NCBI RefSeq assembly: GCF_012371325.1
Contig: NZ_JAAZQX010000005.1
Location: forward strand, 47,181-111,180
DNA length: 64,000 bases
Direction: 5' to 3'
From: Acinetobacter sp. A2
GTDB lineage: Bacteria; Pseudomonadota; Gammaproteobacteria; Pseudomonadales; Moraxellaceae
This document shows, piece after piece, positions 41,231 through 51,047 of this stretch (position 1 is its first letter; each line of letters opens with the position of its first letter). A model generated the notes under the pieces. It was not told where the DNA came from. It saw only the letters and a program-made list of their open reading frames with translations, and did no database searches. The position numbers and the translations under genes were made by a program.

Positions 41231-44170
41231 ATGACTGTAGATGTCACTGAAACCATTTCCCAGACTGTACATCCTGCGTTTCAGTTGGTACGTCAACACC
41301 ATGTTGAAGCCTTAGACATTTTAGTGTCTGAATATAAACATAAAGTTACAGGTGCGGTGCATTATCACTTGGCGACAGATCATGATGAAAATGTATTTCT
41401 AGTTGCATTTCGCACCCAGCCAATGGATTCCAAAGGCGAGGCGCATATTTTAGAGCATACTGCGCTATGTGGTTCAGAAAAATTTCCTGTACGTGACCCG
41501 TTCTTTTTAATGATTCGTCGTTCATTAAACACCTTTATGAACGCATTTACCGCTGCAGACTGGACGGCGTATCCATTTGCGACACAAAACAAAAAAGATT
41601 TTCAAAACTTACTTTCGGTATATATGGATGCAGCTTTTGCAGCCAATTTAAATCCTTTGGATTTTGCACAAGAAGGTATTCGCATTGAGCTAGAAAATGG
41701 TGAGCCTGTTTATAAAGGCGTGGTTTTTAATGAAATGAAGGGGGCAATGAGCTCGCCATCCGATCAGTTGTATCATCAATTGGCTTATCATTTATTCCCT
41801 GAGACCACCTATCACTACAACTCAGGCGGCGACCCGAAAGACATTCCAGATTTAAGTTATCAGGAGTTAGTCGATTTTTATAAGTCGCATTATCATCCAA
41901 GTAATGCGGTATTTATGACGTTTGGTAATACGCCTGCATACGATTTACAGGAACAGTTTGAACAATTGGCCTTGGCGAAATTTGAGCAGGGGCAAACGCT
42001 GTATTCTAAGCCAGAACGTCGCCTTGCTGCGCCTGTTGCAGTTACAGAAACTTATGCTGTTGATGCAGAAGAGCTGAAGGATAAAACTTACCATGTCTTA
42101 GCGTGGTTATTGCCTGAAGCCAGTGATATTAAATTGCGTTTGGGGATGCGTTTAGTTGAAGGTGTTTTGCTTGAAAACTCTGCTGCACCATTACGCCATT
42201 ATTTAGAAACTTGGGCGCATGCACAATCGACAGGCCCGTTGATGGGTGTGGATGACTCCAATTTTGAAATGACATTCTTCTGTGGTGTGCAAGGTTCAAA
42301 CCCTGAACATGCAGCCGAATTTCAGGCAGGTGTATTAAAGGTTTTACAAGACGTTGCTGCAAAACCTGTAGATACTGCTTTGGTCGATGCAATTTTACAT
42401 CAGATTGAATTGCATCAGCGTGAAATTAATGGCGATGGCATGCCGTACGGTTTGAGCTTGATTTTAAATGGCTTGAGCAGTGCCATTCACCACAATGACC
42501 CAATTCAAGTTTGGGATGTAGATTCTGCAATTGAACAGGTTAAAGAAGAACTCAAAGACCCAATGTGGTTGTCACAGTTAATTCAAACGCATTTAATTGA
42601 TAACCCGCATCGGGTACAAATGACGTTGGTGCCTGATGCAGAAAAATCGGCCAAAGATGCTGCACTTGAAAAAGCACGTTTGGCAGAGATTGCTGCACAA
42701 TTGACTGAAGAGCAGAAAGCCGAAATTGTAGCGCAAACAGAAGCTTTAAAAGTCCGTCAAGACACCCCAGATGATTTAAACTTGTTGCCAAAAGTTGGTT
42801 TGGAAGATGTGCCAGCTGCTTTGCATATTGTACAAGGCGAACTACGTGAAATTATCAGTAACCGCATTGATTATCCGTTAAATTTATATCATGCAGGTAC
42901 CAATGGTATTTACTATCAACAAGTGTTGATACAAATTCCAGATGAAATTGTACAGTCGCCATACTTTAACTTGTTATCTATTTTAATGGGCGAAGTCGGA
43001 GCGGGAGAATACAATTATTTAGAATTGCAACAACTCCAAACCGCAGTTAGTGGTGGTTTGGGCATGGGCGCATCGTTACGTTCTAAAGTGGATGACAAAA
43101 ATCAGATTAGCGCATGGCTTACTTTAACCACCAAGTCTTTAGTGAATAATTTAGAAGCGATTCGTCTGCTAAAACTTGCATTTGAACAATTACGCTTTGA
43201 TGAAAAAGACCGCATTATTGAGCTGTTACAACAACGTAAAACCCGTTGGCAGTCACGTTTGTCGGGTTCAGGGCATAGTTATGCTATGCAAATTGCGGGA
43301 CGTCAGCATAGTGCTTTAGCGCAGCGTGATTACAACAATACAGGTTTAGGTGCATTAAACTGGTTGGCAGATTTGGTCGGAAAAATTGAAAAAGATGAAG
43401 CCGAATATGCCAAATTAATTGCTGAATTGCAGTTGATTCACAATAAATTGTTGCAAGCACCAAAACAGTTCTTATTGGTATGTGAAGAGCATCAATCAGA
43501 TCGTTTGGTTGAAGAAATCCAAGAAGTTTGGGATAAACTCACTGTTGCTGAAAACACAGCCACATTAACCCAAGTAGATGTCGATCAATCTACACAAGAT
43601 CAGGCATGGTTGATTCAGGCCAATGTGCAATTCTGTGCTGCGGCATATCCTGCTGTAGAAGTTTCACACCCTGATGCTGCACCATTAATGGTATTGGCTG
43701 CATACTTGCGTAATGGCTTCTTGCATAGTGCAATTCGTGAGAAAGGCGGTGCTTACGGTGGTGGTGCAAGTTATGATGGCAATGCTTGCTCATTCCGTTT
43801 CTATAGTTATCGTGACCCACGTTTAGCTGAAACGTTTGCAGACTTTGAAGCGAGTATTGATTGGTTATTGGACGCAGAGCAATTGCCACATCAGCTTGAG
43901 GAAGCGATTTTAGGCTTAATTGCCAGTATGGATAAGCCGGGTTCGCCTGCGGGTGAAGCGATTACTGCATGTTATGCTTTGTTACACGCACGCACACCTG
44001 CCTTCCGTACCGTATTACGTGAGCGTTTGCTGGCGGTAACTTTAGACGACTTAAAACGTGTTGCAGAGCAGTATTTACGTCAGCAGCTGGTTTCTAAAGC
44101 TGTGGTTGCGCCTGTAGCAAAACGTGAAGCGTTAATAGCACTTGGTTTTGAAATCAAACAAGTGAACTAA
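41231..44170 (+). CDS. Insulinase-family (M16C, PreP-like) zinc peptidase
   Basis: The 979-residue protein matches the M16C presequence-protease type, which degrades peptides inside a two-lobed chamber. The inverted zinc motif HILEH (His72, Glu75, His76) is in GEAHILEHTALCGS. The later REKGGAYGGGASYD near 845 is the conserved Arg/Tyr region of the C-terminal half. There is no signal peptide, so it is probably cytoplasmic. The ATG at 41231 is preceded by AGGAG; the longer frame from 41192 is rejected. Confidence 0.92.
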   Translation: MTVDVTETISQTVHPAFQLVRQHHVEALDILVSEYKHKVTGAVHYHLATDHDENVFLVAFRTQPMDSKGEAHILEHTALCGSEKFPVRDPFFLMIRRSLNTFMNAFTAADWTAYPFATQNKKDFQNLLSVYMDAAFAANLNPLDFAQEGIRIELENGEPVYKGVVFNEMKGAMSSPSDQLYHQLAYHLFPETTYHYNSGGDPKDIPDLSYQELVDFYKSHYHPSNAVFMTFGNTPAYDLQEQFEQLALAKFEQGQTLYSKPERRLAAPVAVTETYAVDAEELKDKTYHVLAWLLPEASDIKLRLGMRLVEGVLLENSAAPLRHYLETWAHAQSTGPLMGVDDSNFEMTFFCGVQGSNPEHAAEFQAGVLKVLQDVAAKPVDTALVDAILHQIELHQREINGDGMPYGLSLILNGLSSAIHHNDPIQVWDVDSAIEQVKEELKDPMWLSQLIQTHLIDNPHRVQMTLVPDAEKSAKDAALEKARLAEIAAQLTEEQKAEIVAQTEALKVRQDTPDDLNLLPKVGLEDVPAALHIVQGELREIISNRIDYPLNLYHAGTNGIYYQQVLIQIPDEIVQSPYFNLLSILMGEVGAGEYNYLELQQLQTAVSGGLGMGASLRSKVDDKNQISAWLTLTTKSLVNNLEAIRLLKLAFEQLRFDEKDRIIELLQQRKTRWQSRLSGSGHSYAMQIAGRQHSALAQRDYNNTGLGALNWLADLVGKIEKDEAEYAKLIAELQLIHNKLLQAPKQFLLVCEEHQSDRLVEEIQEVWDKLTVAENTATLTQVDVDQSTQDQAWLIQANVQFCAAAYPAVEVSHPDAAPLMVLAAYLRNGFLHSAIREKGGAYGGGASYDGNACSFRFYSYRDPRLAETFADFEASIDWLLDAEQLPHQLEEAILGLIASMDKPGSPAGEAITACYALLHARTPAFRTVLRERLLAVTLDDLKRVAEQYLRQQLVSKAVVAPVAKREALIALGFEIKQVN

Positions 44171-44216
44171 AGCTTTAAATGAAATCAAAATAAAAACTAA
44201 ACCATTGGGGTGACCT

Positions 44217-45365
44217 ATGAGCGCGTTCAAAACCTTTGAACGTACAACACTAATGCTGAGTGTAAGTACACTCAGCACAGTGTTTGTGGCAAACAGCTAT
44301 GCACAAGACCCAGCAACACTGATTGCACCTGCAACACCTGAAGCATGTGTGGCTCTTGAGGCGAATGCTGATCGTCTGGCTTGTTATGATGCTTTATTTA
44401 AAATTCCTGAAGCAGAAAAAACAGCGTTGATCAGCGAACGTCAAGCTGCTCAGGCACTAGCGCCTGAACCCGAAACGGTGACAGAAAAAATTGCAGTAAG
44501 CGTAAGCAATTTATTTTCTTTTGATGCACCTAAACTGGATCCAAATGTTTCTTTGCTGGATAAGCGTTGGGAACTTTCGGCAGACAGTAAGTTGGGTACA
44601 TGGAATTTACGTGCTTATCAGCCTGTGTTTTTAATGCCCGGCTTTTGGACCAGTGATAAAAATGAACGTCCTCAAAGTTTAAATGAGCAAAACACAGTGC
44701 AATTGGGTGAGGAGCAGAATCTCACTTCAATGGAAAGTAAATTTCAGCTTTCTTTAAAAACCAAAGCGGTAGAGAACTTGTTAGGGAATAATGGAGATGT
44801 CTGGTTAGGATATACCCAGTCTTCTCGCTGGCAAGTTTACAATGGTGATGAGTCACGTCCGTTTCGTGAAACCAATTATGAGCCTGAAGCCAGTTTAATG
44901 TTCCGTACCAATTATCAGCTTTTTGGTTTACATGGGCGTTTGATGGGGCTGACGCTGAATCATCAGTCCAATGGTCGTTCAGACCCTTTGTCACGTAGCT
45001 GGAATCGAGTAATTTTCAATCTTGGTTTTGAAAAAGACAATTTTGCTTTGATGTTGCGTCCTTGGTATCGCATTGAAGAAGACCGCGCTGATGACAACAA
45101 CCCAGATATTAAAAACTATATCGGGCGTGGTGACATGTTGGCATTTTATCGTTGGAAAGAGCATGACTTTTCTTTGATGTTACGTCATAGCCTAAAAGGT
45201 GGTGATGACTCACACGGTGCGGCACAGTTTGATTGGGTTTTCCCGATTAGTGGTAAGTTACGTGGTCATTTCCAATTGTTCGATGGTTATGGAGAAAGCT
45301 TGATTGACTATAATCACCGTGCAACCTATGTGGGTTTAGGTGTTTCATTAATGAATTGGTTTTAA
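44217..45365 (+). CDS. pldA: Outer-membrane phospholipase A
   Basis: PldA is a calcium-dependent outer-membrane phospholipase. The 382-residue protein has a signal peptide ending at SYA (about residue 29), a long N-terminal extension with a C-x14-C pair (CVALEANADRLACYDALF), then the beta-barrel. The catalytic triad is visible: His249 and Ser251 in NHQSNG, and Asn263 in SWNR, at the same spacing as E. coli H142, S144 and N156. A terminator follows. Confidence 0.93.
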   Translation: MSAFKTFERTTLMLSVSTLSTVFVANSYAQDPATLIAPATPEACVALEANADRLACYDALFKIPEAEKTALISERQAAQALAPEPETVTEKIAVSVSNLFSFDAPKLDPNVSLLDKRWELSADSKLGTWNLRAYQPVFLMPGFWTSDKNERPQSLNEQNTVQLGEEQNLTSMESKFQLSLKTKAVENLLGNNGDVWLGYTQSSRWQVYNGDESRPFRETNYEPEASLMFRTNYQLFGLHGRLMGLTLNHQSNGRSDPLSRSWNRVIFNLGFEKDNFALMLRPWYRIEEDRADDNNPDIKNYIGRGDMLAFYRWKEHDFSLMLRHSLKGGDDSHGAAQFDWVFPISGKLRGHFQLFDGYGESLIDYNHRATYVGLGVSLMNWF

Positions 45366-45404
45366 TGACCTAGCATTGATTTAAAAACGTTTTTAACTGA
45401 ATTT

Positions 45405-45438
45405 AAAACGCCAATCTTGAAGATTGGCGTTTATTTTT
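45405..45438. terminator. Terminator between pldA and ktrB
   Basis: AAACGCCAATCTT pairs with AGATTGGCGTTT around a tiny loop and is followed by ATTTTT. It serves convergent genes. Confidence 0.88.
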
Positions 45439-45456
45439 CTATCGCATGTGTTTGTT

Positions 45457-46797
45457 TTATCCAACCTGAATATCTGCATTAGGGTGTTTAAGACGGCTTT
45501 TTTGTGGTGTCGCAATTAAATAGGCCAAGGTCAGAGGCCCTAGACGTCCTGCAAACATCAGCAGCATTAATACAATTAAACTGGCAGGTTGTAATTCGCC
45601 TGTGACACCACGAGATAAACCTACCGTGCAGGCAGCAGAAACCACTTCAAAAAGTAAATCCAAAAAATTTTGCTTAGGTTCAAATAGAAGTAGGCTGAAG
45701 ATACCGATTGTAATCAACATTCCTGTAATGCTGACCACAGCCAATGCTTTAAAAGTCGTCCGTTCAGGTACGGCATGATTAAATACACGAACTTCATCTG
45801 AGCGTCTTAAAAAGCTGATCACACTTAAAACGACAATAATAAATGTACCCACTTTAATGCCACCTGCGGTACTGAGCGAACCGCCACCAATAAACATCAG
45901 CAACATGGTGAGTAGGGTGCTGGCATTTTGCATGCTGGTCATATCTAAACTGTTGAAGCCAGATGAACGCGGCACGGTGGCATGGAACCAAGCATTGAGG
46001 GCTTGGTCGCCAATACTCATCGCAGCAAGGGTATGCGGATTGCTGGCTTCAATGGCCCAAATCAGCAAAAATGCGACGAGGTTTAATCCTGCAATAGTAG
46101 AAAGAATGAGTTTGCTATTGGGTGAAAGTGTTTTCCAGCGTTTGGCTCGTTTAATATCCATGAGTACCACAAAGCCTACACCGCCAATAATATAGAGCAT
46201 ACTAATGGTAAGTGTAATCAAATACTGATCTGCAAAGCTCATTAAGCTATTGGGAAATAATGAAAAGCCGCCATTATTAAATGCAGACACACTATAAAAA
46301 GCAGCATAGAAAAAGGCATCTTGAAAAGGGTAATCCTGCATCCAAGCGATCGTTAGAATTAGTGTGCCAATGCCTTCAAAAAACAGTGAATACAGCAATA
46401 CACCTTTAATGGTCATTGCTACTTTAGACAGATTGGTTTGCCCAATCGTGTCTTGCGCCATAATTTGTTGTTTGAGTCCAATTTTAGCGGACAAACTTAA
46501 AACCGCTAAAATTGCAAAGGTCATAAAACCTAAGCCACCACATTGTAAAAGCAACATAATGACCATTTGCCCAAATACGGTATAAGCATCACCAATATTG
46601 ACCACAGATAGTCCTGTAATGGTTACTGCAGAAGTTGCAGTAAATAGGGCGTTAATCCATGTCATATCACCATGATGTGAAATAGGTAATTTCAGCAGAA
46701 TGGTACCAATACAGATAAAGCTTAAAAAGCCTAGCGCTAAAAGGCTAGGCGGGCTTAAATTGACCGTTTTTACAGGGAGCTTAGATGATGTTTTCAT
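45457..46797 (-). CDS. ktrB: TrkH/KtrB-family potassium transporter membrane subunit
   Basis: The 446-residue integral membrane protein is the ion-conducting subunit of a Trk/Ktr potassium system. It has four M1-P-M2-type repeats with filter-like segments: TSAVTITGLSV, FNNGGFSL, TVPRSSGFNSLD and SAACTVGLSRG. The 446-residue length and a one-RCK partner fit KtrB better than E. coli TrkH (483 residues, with a duplicated TrkA). Its ATG overlaps the stop of the partner gene by 4 bases, so expression is coupled. Confidence 0.88.
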   Translation of the reverse strand: MKTSSKLPVKTVNLSPPSLLALGFLSFICIGTILLKLPISHHGDMTWINALFTATSAVTITGLSVVNIGDAYTVFGQMVIMLLLQCGGLGFMTFAILAVLSLSAKIGLKQQIMAQDTIGQTNLSKVAMTIKGVLLYSLFFEGIGTLILTIAWMQDYPFQDAFFYAAFYSVSAFNNGGFSLFPNSLMSFADQYLITLTISMLYIIGGVGFVVLMDIKRAKRWKTLSPNSKLILSTIAGLNLVAFLLIWAIEASNPHTLAAMSIGDQALNAWFHATVPRSSGFNSLDMTSMQNASTLLTMLLMFIGGGSLSTAGGIKVGTFIIVVLSVISFLRRSDEVRVFNHAVPERTTFKALAVVSITGMLITIGIFSLLLFEPKQNFLDLLFEVVSAACTVGLSRGVTGELQPASLIVLMLLMFAGRLGPLTLAYLIATPQKSRLKHPNADIQVG

Positions 46798-47450
46798 TCT
46801 GATTTAAATTGTTTAGATAAGCGTTTGAGCGGTTCAAGTCGCCCTTCAACAACCAAAATGTCACCAGTTTGTAGCATTAAATTGGATTCAAGTGTATAGA
46901 AAATGGTTTCAGCACGTTTGAACAATAAAAGTTTAACTTCTGGGGCATGTGACATCAGACTCTGAATACGTGTGCCGTGCAAGTTGTCTTTAATTTTTAC
47001 TTTTACAATGAAATGGTCGTCATTCAGGCTCATATAGCGACTCACCATAGGATAGCTTAGCGATTGTGCAATCCGCACGCCCATATCTTCTTCTGGGTGA
47101 ATAATTTTGGTAACACCTAAATGGGTTAAAATCATGGTATGTGCTTTACTTTTGGCTTTCACGTATATTTTAGTGATGCCCATATTCTTTAAATTGAGAA
47201 CACATAAAATACTGGCTTCAATATCTTCACCAATTGCGACAACCACAGCATCACAATTTTGAATGTTCAATTCTTCTAAAACGTGCTCATCAGTGGCATC
47301 AGCAATGACCGCATGGGTAATTTGATCGGCAATGTTTTCTACAAATTTTTTATTGCTGTCTATGCCAATAACATCGTGGTTTAACTTGACCAGTTGCGTA
47401 GCAACCGTGGCACCAAAGCTGCCTAAACCAATGACTGCAAATTGCGCCAT
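46794..47450 (-). CDS. ktrA: KtrA/TrkA-type regulatory RCK subunit
   Basis: The 218-residue protein has one RCK_N domain (FAVIGLGSFGATVATQL; VIGIDSNKKFVENIADQITHAVIADATDE) and one RCK_C domain (KIKDNLHGTRIQSLMSHAPEVKLLLFKR). It binds nucleotides and gates the KtrB channel. The ATG at 47450 has CAGGA 7 bases upstream; the longer frame to 47567 is rejected because it adds about 39 non-family residues. Its stop overlaps the start of ktrB. Confidence 0.9.
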   Translation of the reverse strand: MAQFAVIGLGSFGATVATQLVKLNHDVIGIDSNKKFVENIADQITHAVIADATDEHVLEELNIQNCDAVVVAIGEDIEASILCVLNLKNMGITKIYVKAKSKAHTMILTHLGVTKIIHPEEDMGVRIAQSLSYPMVSRYMSLNDDHFIVKVKIKDNLHGTRIQSLMSHAPEVKLLLFKRAETIFYTLESNLMLQTGDILVVEGRLEPLKRLSKQFKSE

Positions 47451-47583
47451 AGCATTATCCTGAAAAAGTGTTTTATTGTACGTGAGCTGTGATTTATTTT
47501 GCCTGAAGCTGCGTATTTTAAATACGCTCAACAGAGATGAATATTTTAAAATAATTCCTTGTGTCACACTGTAGCATTATGAC

Positions 47584-47613
47584 TAAAAAACCGCCTGAAT
47601 CAGCGGTTTTTTT
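47584..47613. terminator. ilvA terminator
   Basis: AAAAAACCGC and GCGGTTTTTT frame an 8-base loop, 24 bases after the ilvA stop on the minus strand. Confidence 0.85.
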
Positions 47614-47636
47614 GTAGATGGGAACAAATCAGCAAA

Positions 47637-49175
47637 TTATTTTAAGAAGCGTTGATAGCCTAAGTTATTGGTAATTTCTGCGTATGGATAAGTGATATTT
47701 TCCAACGTTTCAATTAAACCATCTGGGTTCTGTTTGGCATCCGATGCTTCTAAACCAACCAATACACGACCTTCTGCTGCACCGTGGTTACGGTAGTGGA
47801 ACAAGGTAATGTTGTGTGTTGGGCCTAAGCGTTCTAAGAAGGTGAGTAACGCGCCTGGACGTTCAGGGAATTCCACACGGAATAAACGCTCATTTTCAAT
47901 ATCGGCATGACCGCCTACCAAATAACGAATATGCAGTTTGGCAACTTCATCATCAGATAAATCATCTACATCGTACTGAGTTTTAAGTAACTCATAAATG
48001 TCGTGGCGTTCTTTTTCACCTGATTTTAAGCTAATGCCGACAAAGACCTGTGCAGCTGTGGCATCACTGGCACGGTAGTTAAACTCAGTGATGTTGCGGC
48101 CTTGTAGTGCACGGCAGAAGTTGAGGAAAGCGCCTTTTTCTTCAGGAATGGTCACCGCAAAAATTGCTTCTTTATGTTCGCCCAGTTCAGTGCGTTCAGC
48201 AATGTAGCGCAAGCGGTCAAAGTTCATATTGGCGCCACATACAATGGACACAATATTTTTATTTTGCAGTTGATGCTGCTCGACGTATTTTTTGATACCT
48301 GCCAATGCCATTGCACCTGAAGGTTCAACAATACTACGGTTTTCATCAAAGGTATCTTTAATTGCGGCACAGATTTCATCGGTATTTACCAAAACGACAT
48401 CGCGCTCAACAATTGGCCCAGATTGATCTGATTTTTGCAGTTGCAGCACTTCAAATGGTTTTTCACCAATTTGTGCGACGGCAGTACCATCGGCAAATAA
48501 ACCCACTTGCGGTAAAATCACACGTTCATTGGCTTCAAATGCGGCTTTTAAACAAGCCGATTCATCATATTCTACAGGTATGACTTTGACATGTGGTGCA
48601 ACATCCCCCAAATACGCCGCAACACCAGCAATTAAACCGCCCCCACCAACAGCAACGAAGACATATTCTACATCACGCCATTGACGTAAAATTTCATTGG
48701 CAATGGTGCCTTGACCTGCCATGACCAATTCATCGTCATACGGTGGAATAAAAGTCATGCCTTCGTCTTTGGCACGCTGAATTGCATATTTATTGGCAAC
48801 ATCAAAAGAGTCGCCATGTAACACCACTTCACCGCCTAAGCGTTTCACCGCTTGTACTTTAATATCGGGTGTGGTCTTAGGCATGACGATAATGGCACGA
48901 ATACCCAATTTTTGCCCAGACAGAGCTACACCTTGTGCATGGTTGCCAGCAGAAGCGGTAATCACACCTCGTGCAAGTTGCTCTTTGGGTAATTGACTGA
49001 TGCGGTTGTAGGCACCACGTAATTTAAAAGAGAATACGGGTTGTAAGTCTTCACGTTTAAAGCGGATGTTATTATTTAGTTTTTCGCTAATTCGTGGCGC
49101 TGCTTCGAGTGGGGTTTCGATTGCAACATCGTAGACTGTTGCTTGTAAAATTTGTCGAACCAAACGAGACAGCAT
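47637..49175 (-). CDS. ilvA: Threonine ammonia-lyase, biosynthetic
   Basis: IlvA deaminates threonine to 2-oxobutanoate, the first step of isoleucine synthesis, using pyridoxal phosphate. The 512-residue length equals the biosynthetic, allosteric form. The PLP lysine is Lys51 in SFKLRGAYN, and the phosphate loop is VAVGGGGLIAGVAAY near 180. Two ACT-like regulatory repeats follow about residue 320 (KGAFLNFCRALQGRNITEFNYR; PGALLTFLERLGPTHNITLFHYR). It is divergent from rpiA by about 105 bases. Confidence 0.96.
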   Translation of the reverse strand: MLSRLVRQILQATVYDVAIETPLEAAPRISEKLNNNIRFKREDLQPVFSFKLRGAYNRISQLPKEQLARGVITASAGNHAQGVALSGQKLGIRAIIVMPKTTPDIKVQAVKRLGGEVVLHGDSFDVANKYAIQRAKDEGMTFIPPYDDELVMAGQGTIANEILRQWRDVEYVFVAVGGGGLIAGVAAYLGDVAPHVKVIPVEYDESACLKAAFEANERVILPQVGLFADGTAVAQIGEKPFEVLQLQKSDQSGPIVERDVVLVNTDEICAAIKDTFDENRSIVEPSGAMALAGIKKYVEQHQLQNKNIVSIVCGANMNFDRLRYIAERTELGEHKEAIFAVTIPEEKGAFLNFCRALQGRNITEFNYRASDATAAQVFVGISLKSGEKERHDIYELLKTQYDVDDLSDDEVAKLHIRYLVGGHADIENERLFRVEFPERPGALLTFLERLGPTHNITLFHYRNHGAAEGRVLVGLEASDAKQNPDGLIETLENITYPYAEITNNLGYQRFLK

Positions 49176-49281
49176 GTTAATCTTCCATCTAACAGTTTAA
49201 AATAAGGGGTTATTGTAACAAACCCCTGCACATTTGCGCTGTAAAATCGGCAATAAATGTCAAAAATAGTTGAGTGAAGTC

Positions 49282-49953
49282 ATGAGTCTGTATGCTACCC
49301 AAGATGAAAAGAAGCAAGCCGCTGCAAAAGCAGCTTTAAAACATTTGCCTAAAGGCGGAATTTTAGGGGTGGGAACAGGCAGTACGGTGAACTTCCTGAT
49401 CGATTTATTGCCTGAATTGCAACTTGAGGCTGCAGTGGCAAGTTCAGAAGCGACGGCTGAGCGTTTAAAAAAGCTTGGTATTGAAGTTGTAGATATGAAT
49501 TCTGTAGGCAGCCTAGATGCGTATGTCGATGGTGCAGATGAAATTGATCGTCACATGCACATGATCAAGGGCGGTGGTGCGGCGTTGACCCGTGAAAAAA
49601 TTGTGGCATCTATTGCACGTAAGTTTATTTGTATTGTAGATGATTCTAAATGGGTAGAGCAGTTAGGGCGTGAGTTCCCATTGCCAATTGAAGTGATTCC
49701 AATGGCACGTTCTGCGGTAGCACGTAAAGTTGTGGCTTTAGGTGGTGACCCTGCTTACCGTGAAGGTGTAGTGACCGATAACGGCAACGTGATTTTAGAT
49801 GTATATAACCTGAATATTTTGAATGCGTTGGAATTAGAGAAAACGCTGAATGATATTCCTGGTGTCGTGACTAACGGTATTTTTGCGATTAATAAAGCCA
49901 ATATTGCGATTGTTGCAACCAATAACGGTATTGAAGAGCGTACCGCAGTTTAA
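49282..49953 (+). CDS. rpiA: Ribose-5-phosphate isomerase A
   Basis: RpiA interconverts ribose-5-phosphate and ribulose-5-phosphate in the pentose phosphate pathway. The 223-residue length is near E. coli RpiA (219). Signatures are [14 protein letters not shown] near 30, YVDGADEID near 80, [17 protein letters not shown] near 95, and the C-terminal GVVTNGIFA. The start is ATG 49282; a TTG four codons upstream is less likely, and both have weak ribosome sites. A hairpin terminator follows. Confidence 0.95.
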   Translation: MSLYATQDEKKQAAAKAALKHLPKGGILGVGTGSTVNFLIDLLPELQLEAAVASSEATAERLKKLGIEVVDMNSVGSLDAYVDGADEIDRHMHMIKGGGAALTREKIVASIARKFICIVDDSKWVEQLGREFPLPIEVIPMARSAVARKVVALGGDPAYREGVVTDNGNVILDVYNLNILNALELEKTLNDIPGVVTNGIFAINKANIAIVATNNGIEERTAV

Positions 49954-50015
49954 GGCATATAAATTTATATAAACCGTTATGTAAATTGAGTTTTGATTTA
50001 TATTTTTCTCTAATG

Positions 50016-50053
50016 AAAGTTTCCTTTTCTTTGTAAGGAAAGGGAACTTTTCA
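50016..50053. terminator. rpiA terminator
   Basis: AAAGTTTCCTTTTC pairs with GGAAAGGGAACTTT over 14 pairs, two of them G-U, with a 7-base loop and a short T tract. Confidence 0.7.
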
Positions 50054-50134
50054 ATATTCATTTTACGACAAACATTTTACAACCAAGACCGAATCTTTAT
50101 AAATCATCAAAATCACTGAGAGTAGAGTATTTGC

Positions 50135-50845
50135 TTGAGTAAAGATAATTCAAATACTAATAAAAATATGATTTCCAGCTTACCTGAAATTCAAATCACA
50201 CCACATGCAAGAGCAACACGTTTACGTTTACGTGTCGAACCGCATCAAATTCGTTTAACTGTGCCAAAGCATTGTACCCAGCGACAAATTCAGGATTTCT
50301 TGCAGCAATCTGAACAGTGGATGATAGATGCTTGGCATAAACAACAGGCGCAGCAAGGACTTGTTCAGCGTGAATTGCCAAATCAGTTGTCACTTTTTGA
50401 TTTGGCTGAGCCTTTAAATATTCGTTATCAAATCCAAAAACACAGTTTTATTTTAGATTTAAAACTGCATTGTCTTTTTATTAGTGACCGCCAGCCCGCA
50501 GCATATTTAAAAGCTTTTGTGATTGCTTATGCCAAACAGATGTTGCCTGCATACTTGCAAACGGTGAGCAATGAAACAGATTTTCCGTTTAAACAGTGTG
50601 CGGTTCGTCAGCCCAAAACGCGTTGGGGCAGTTGTAGTGCGCAACAGCATATAATGCTAAATAGTGCTTTGGTTTTATTTCCTAAACAGATTGTGCGTTA
50701 TGTGAGTGTGCATGAGTTGGCACATACACGGCATTTTGATCATAGTGCGAAGTTTTGGGCAGAGGTGCAGCGGCATGATGCGCACTATTTGCAACACCGT
50801 AAACAGCTGAAAACAACACATTTGCCTTGGTGGTGGTATGAATAA
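50135..50845 (+). CDS. YgjP-like (DUF45/M48-type) metallopeptidase
   Basis: The 236-residue protein has the YgjP/DUF45 core: KTRWGSCSAQQHIMLNSAL near 165-183, and the zinc motif HELAHTRHFDHSAKFW near 197-212 (HExxH with a downstream His). Family members are minigluzincin-type putative peptidases with unknown substrates. The first Met is a TTG at 50135 with a weak AGAG upstream; an ATG at 50168 is an alternative that removes 11 residues. A minus-strand hairpin lies after the stop. Confidence 0.82.
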   Translation: MSKDNSNTNKNMISSLPEIQITPHARATRLRLRVEPHQIRLTVPKHCTQRQIQDFLQQSEQWMIDAWHKQQAQQGLVQRELPNQLSLFDLAEPLNIRYQIQKHSFILDLKLHCLFISDRQPAAYLKAFVIAYAKQMLPAYLQTVSNETDFPFKQCAVRQPKTRWGSCSAQQHIMLNSALVLFPKQIVRYVSVHELAHTRHFDHSAKFWAEVQRHDAHYLQHRKQLKTTHLPWWWYE

Positions 50846-50847
50846 AA

Positions 50848-50895
50848 AAAGCCAACACGTACATTACATGGCTGTGCTGTAATGAAGAGGTGTTG
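50848..50895 (-). terminator. Minus-strand terminator-like hairpin, possible sRNA end
   Basis: CCAACAC and GTGTTGG form the outer stem, with CATTACA/TGTAATG inside. On the minus strand the structure is followed by a run of seven T (complement of the A-run at about 50844-50850). No minus-strand gene lies upstream of it, so it may end a short RNA transcribed from the argC upstream region, or terminate the plus-strand gene weakly. Confidence 0.5.
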
Positions 50896-51047
50896 GGCGT
50901 ATTGTTTATAATTAAATGTATTTTTCAATATAAAATCAACAGAATAAAGAAAAGCCTTAAAACCCAAGTAAAACAGTTTAGAAAACCAAAACTTCCTGTC
51001 ATACTATAGCGTTAGCTTAAACATGCTTTTGAATTGAGGTAATGCAC

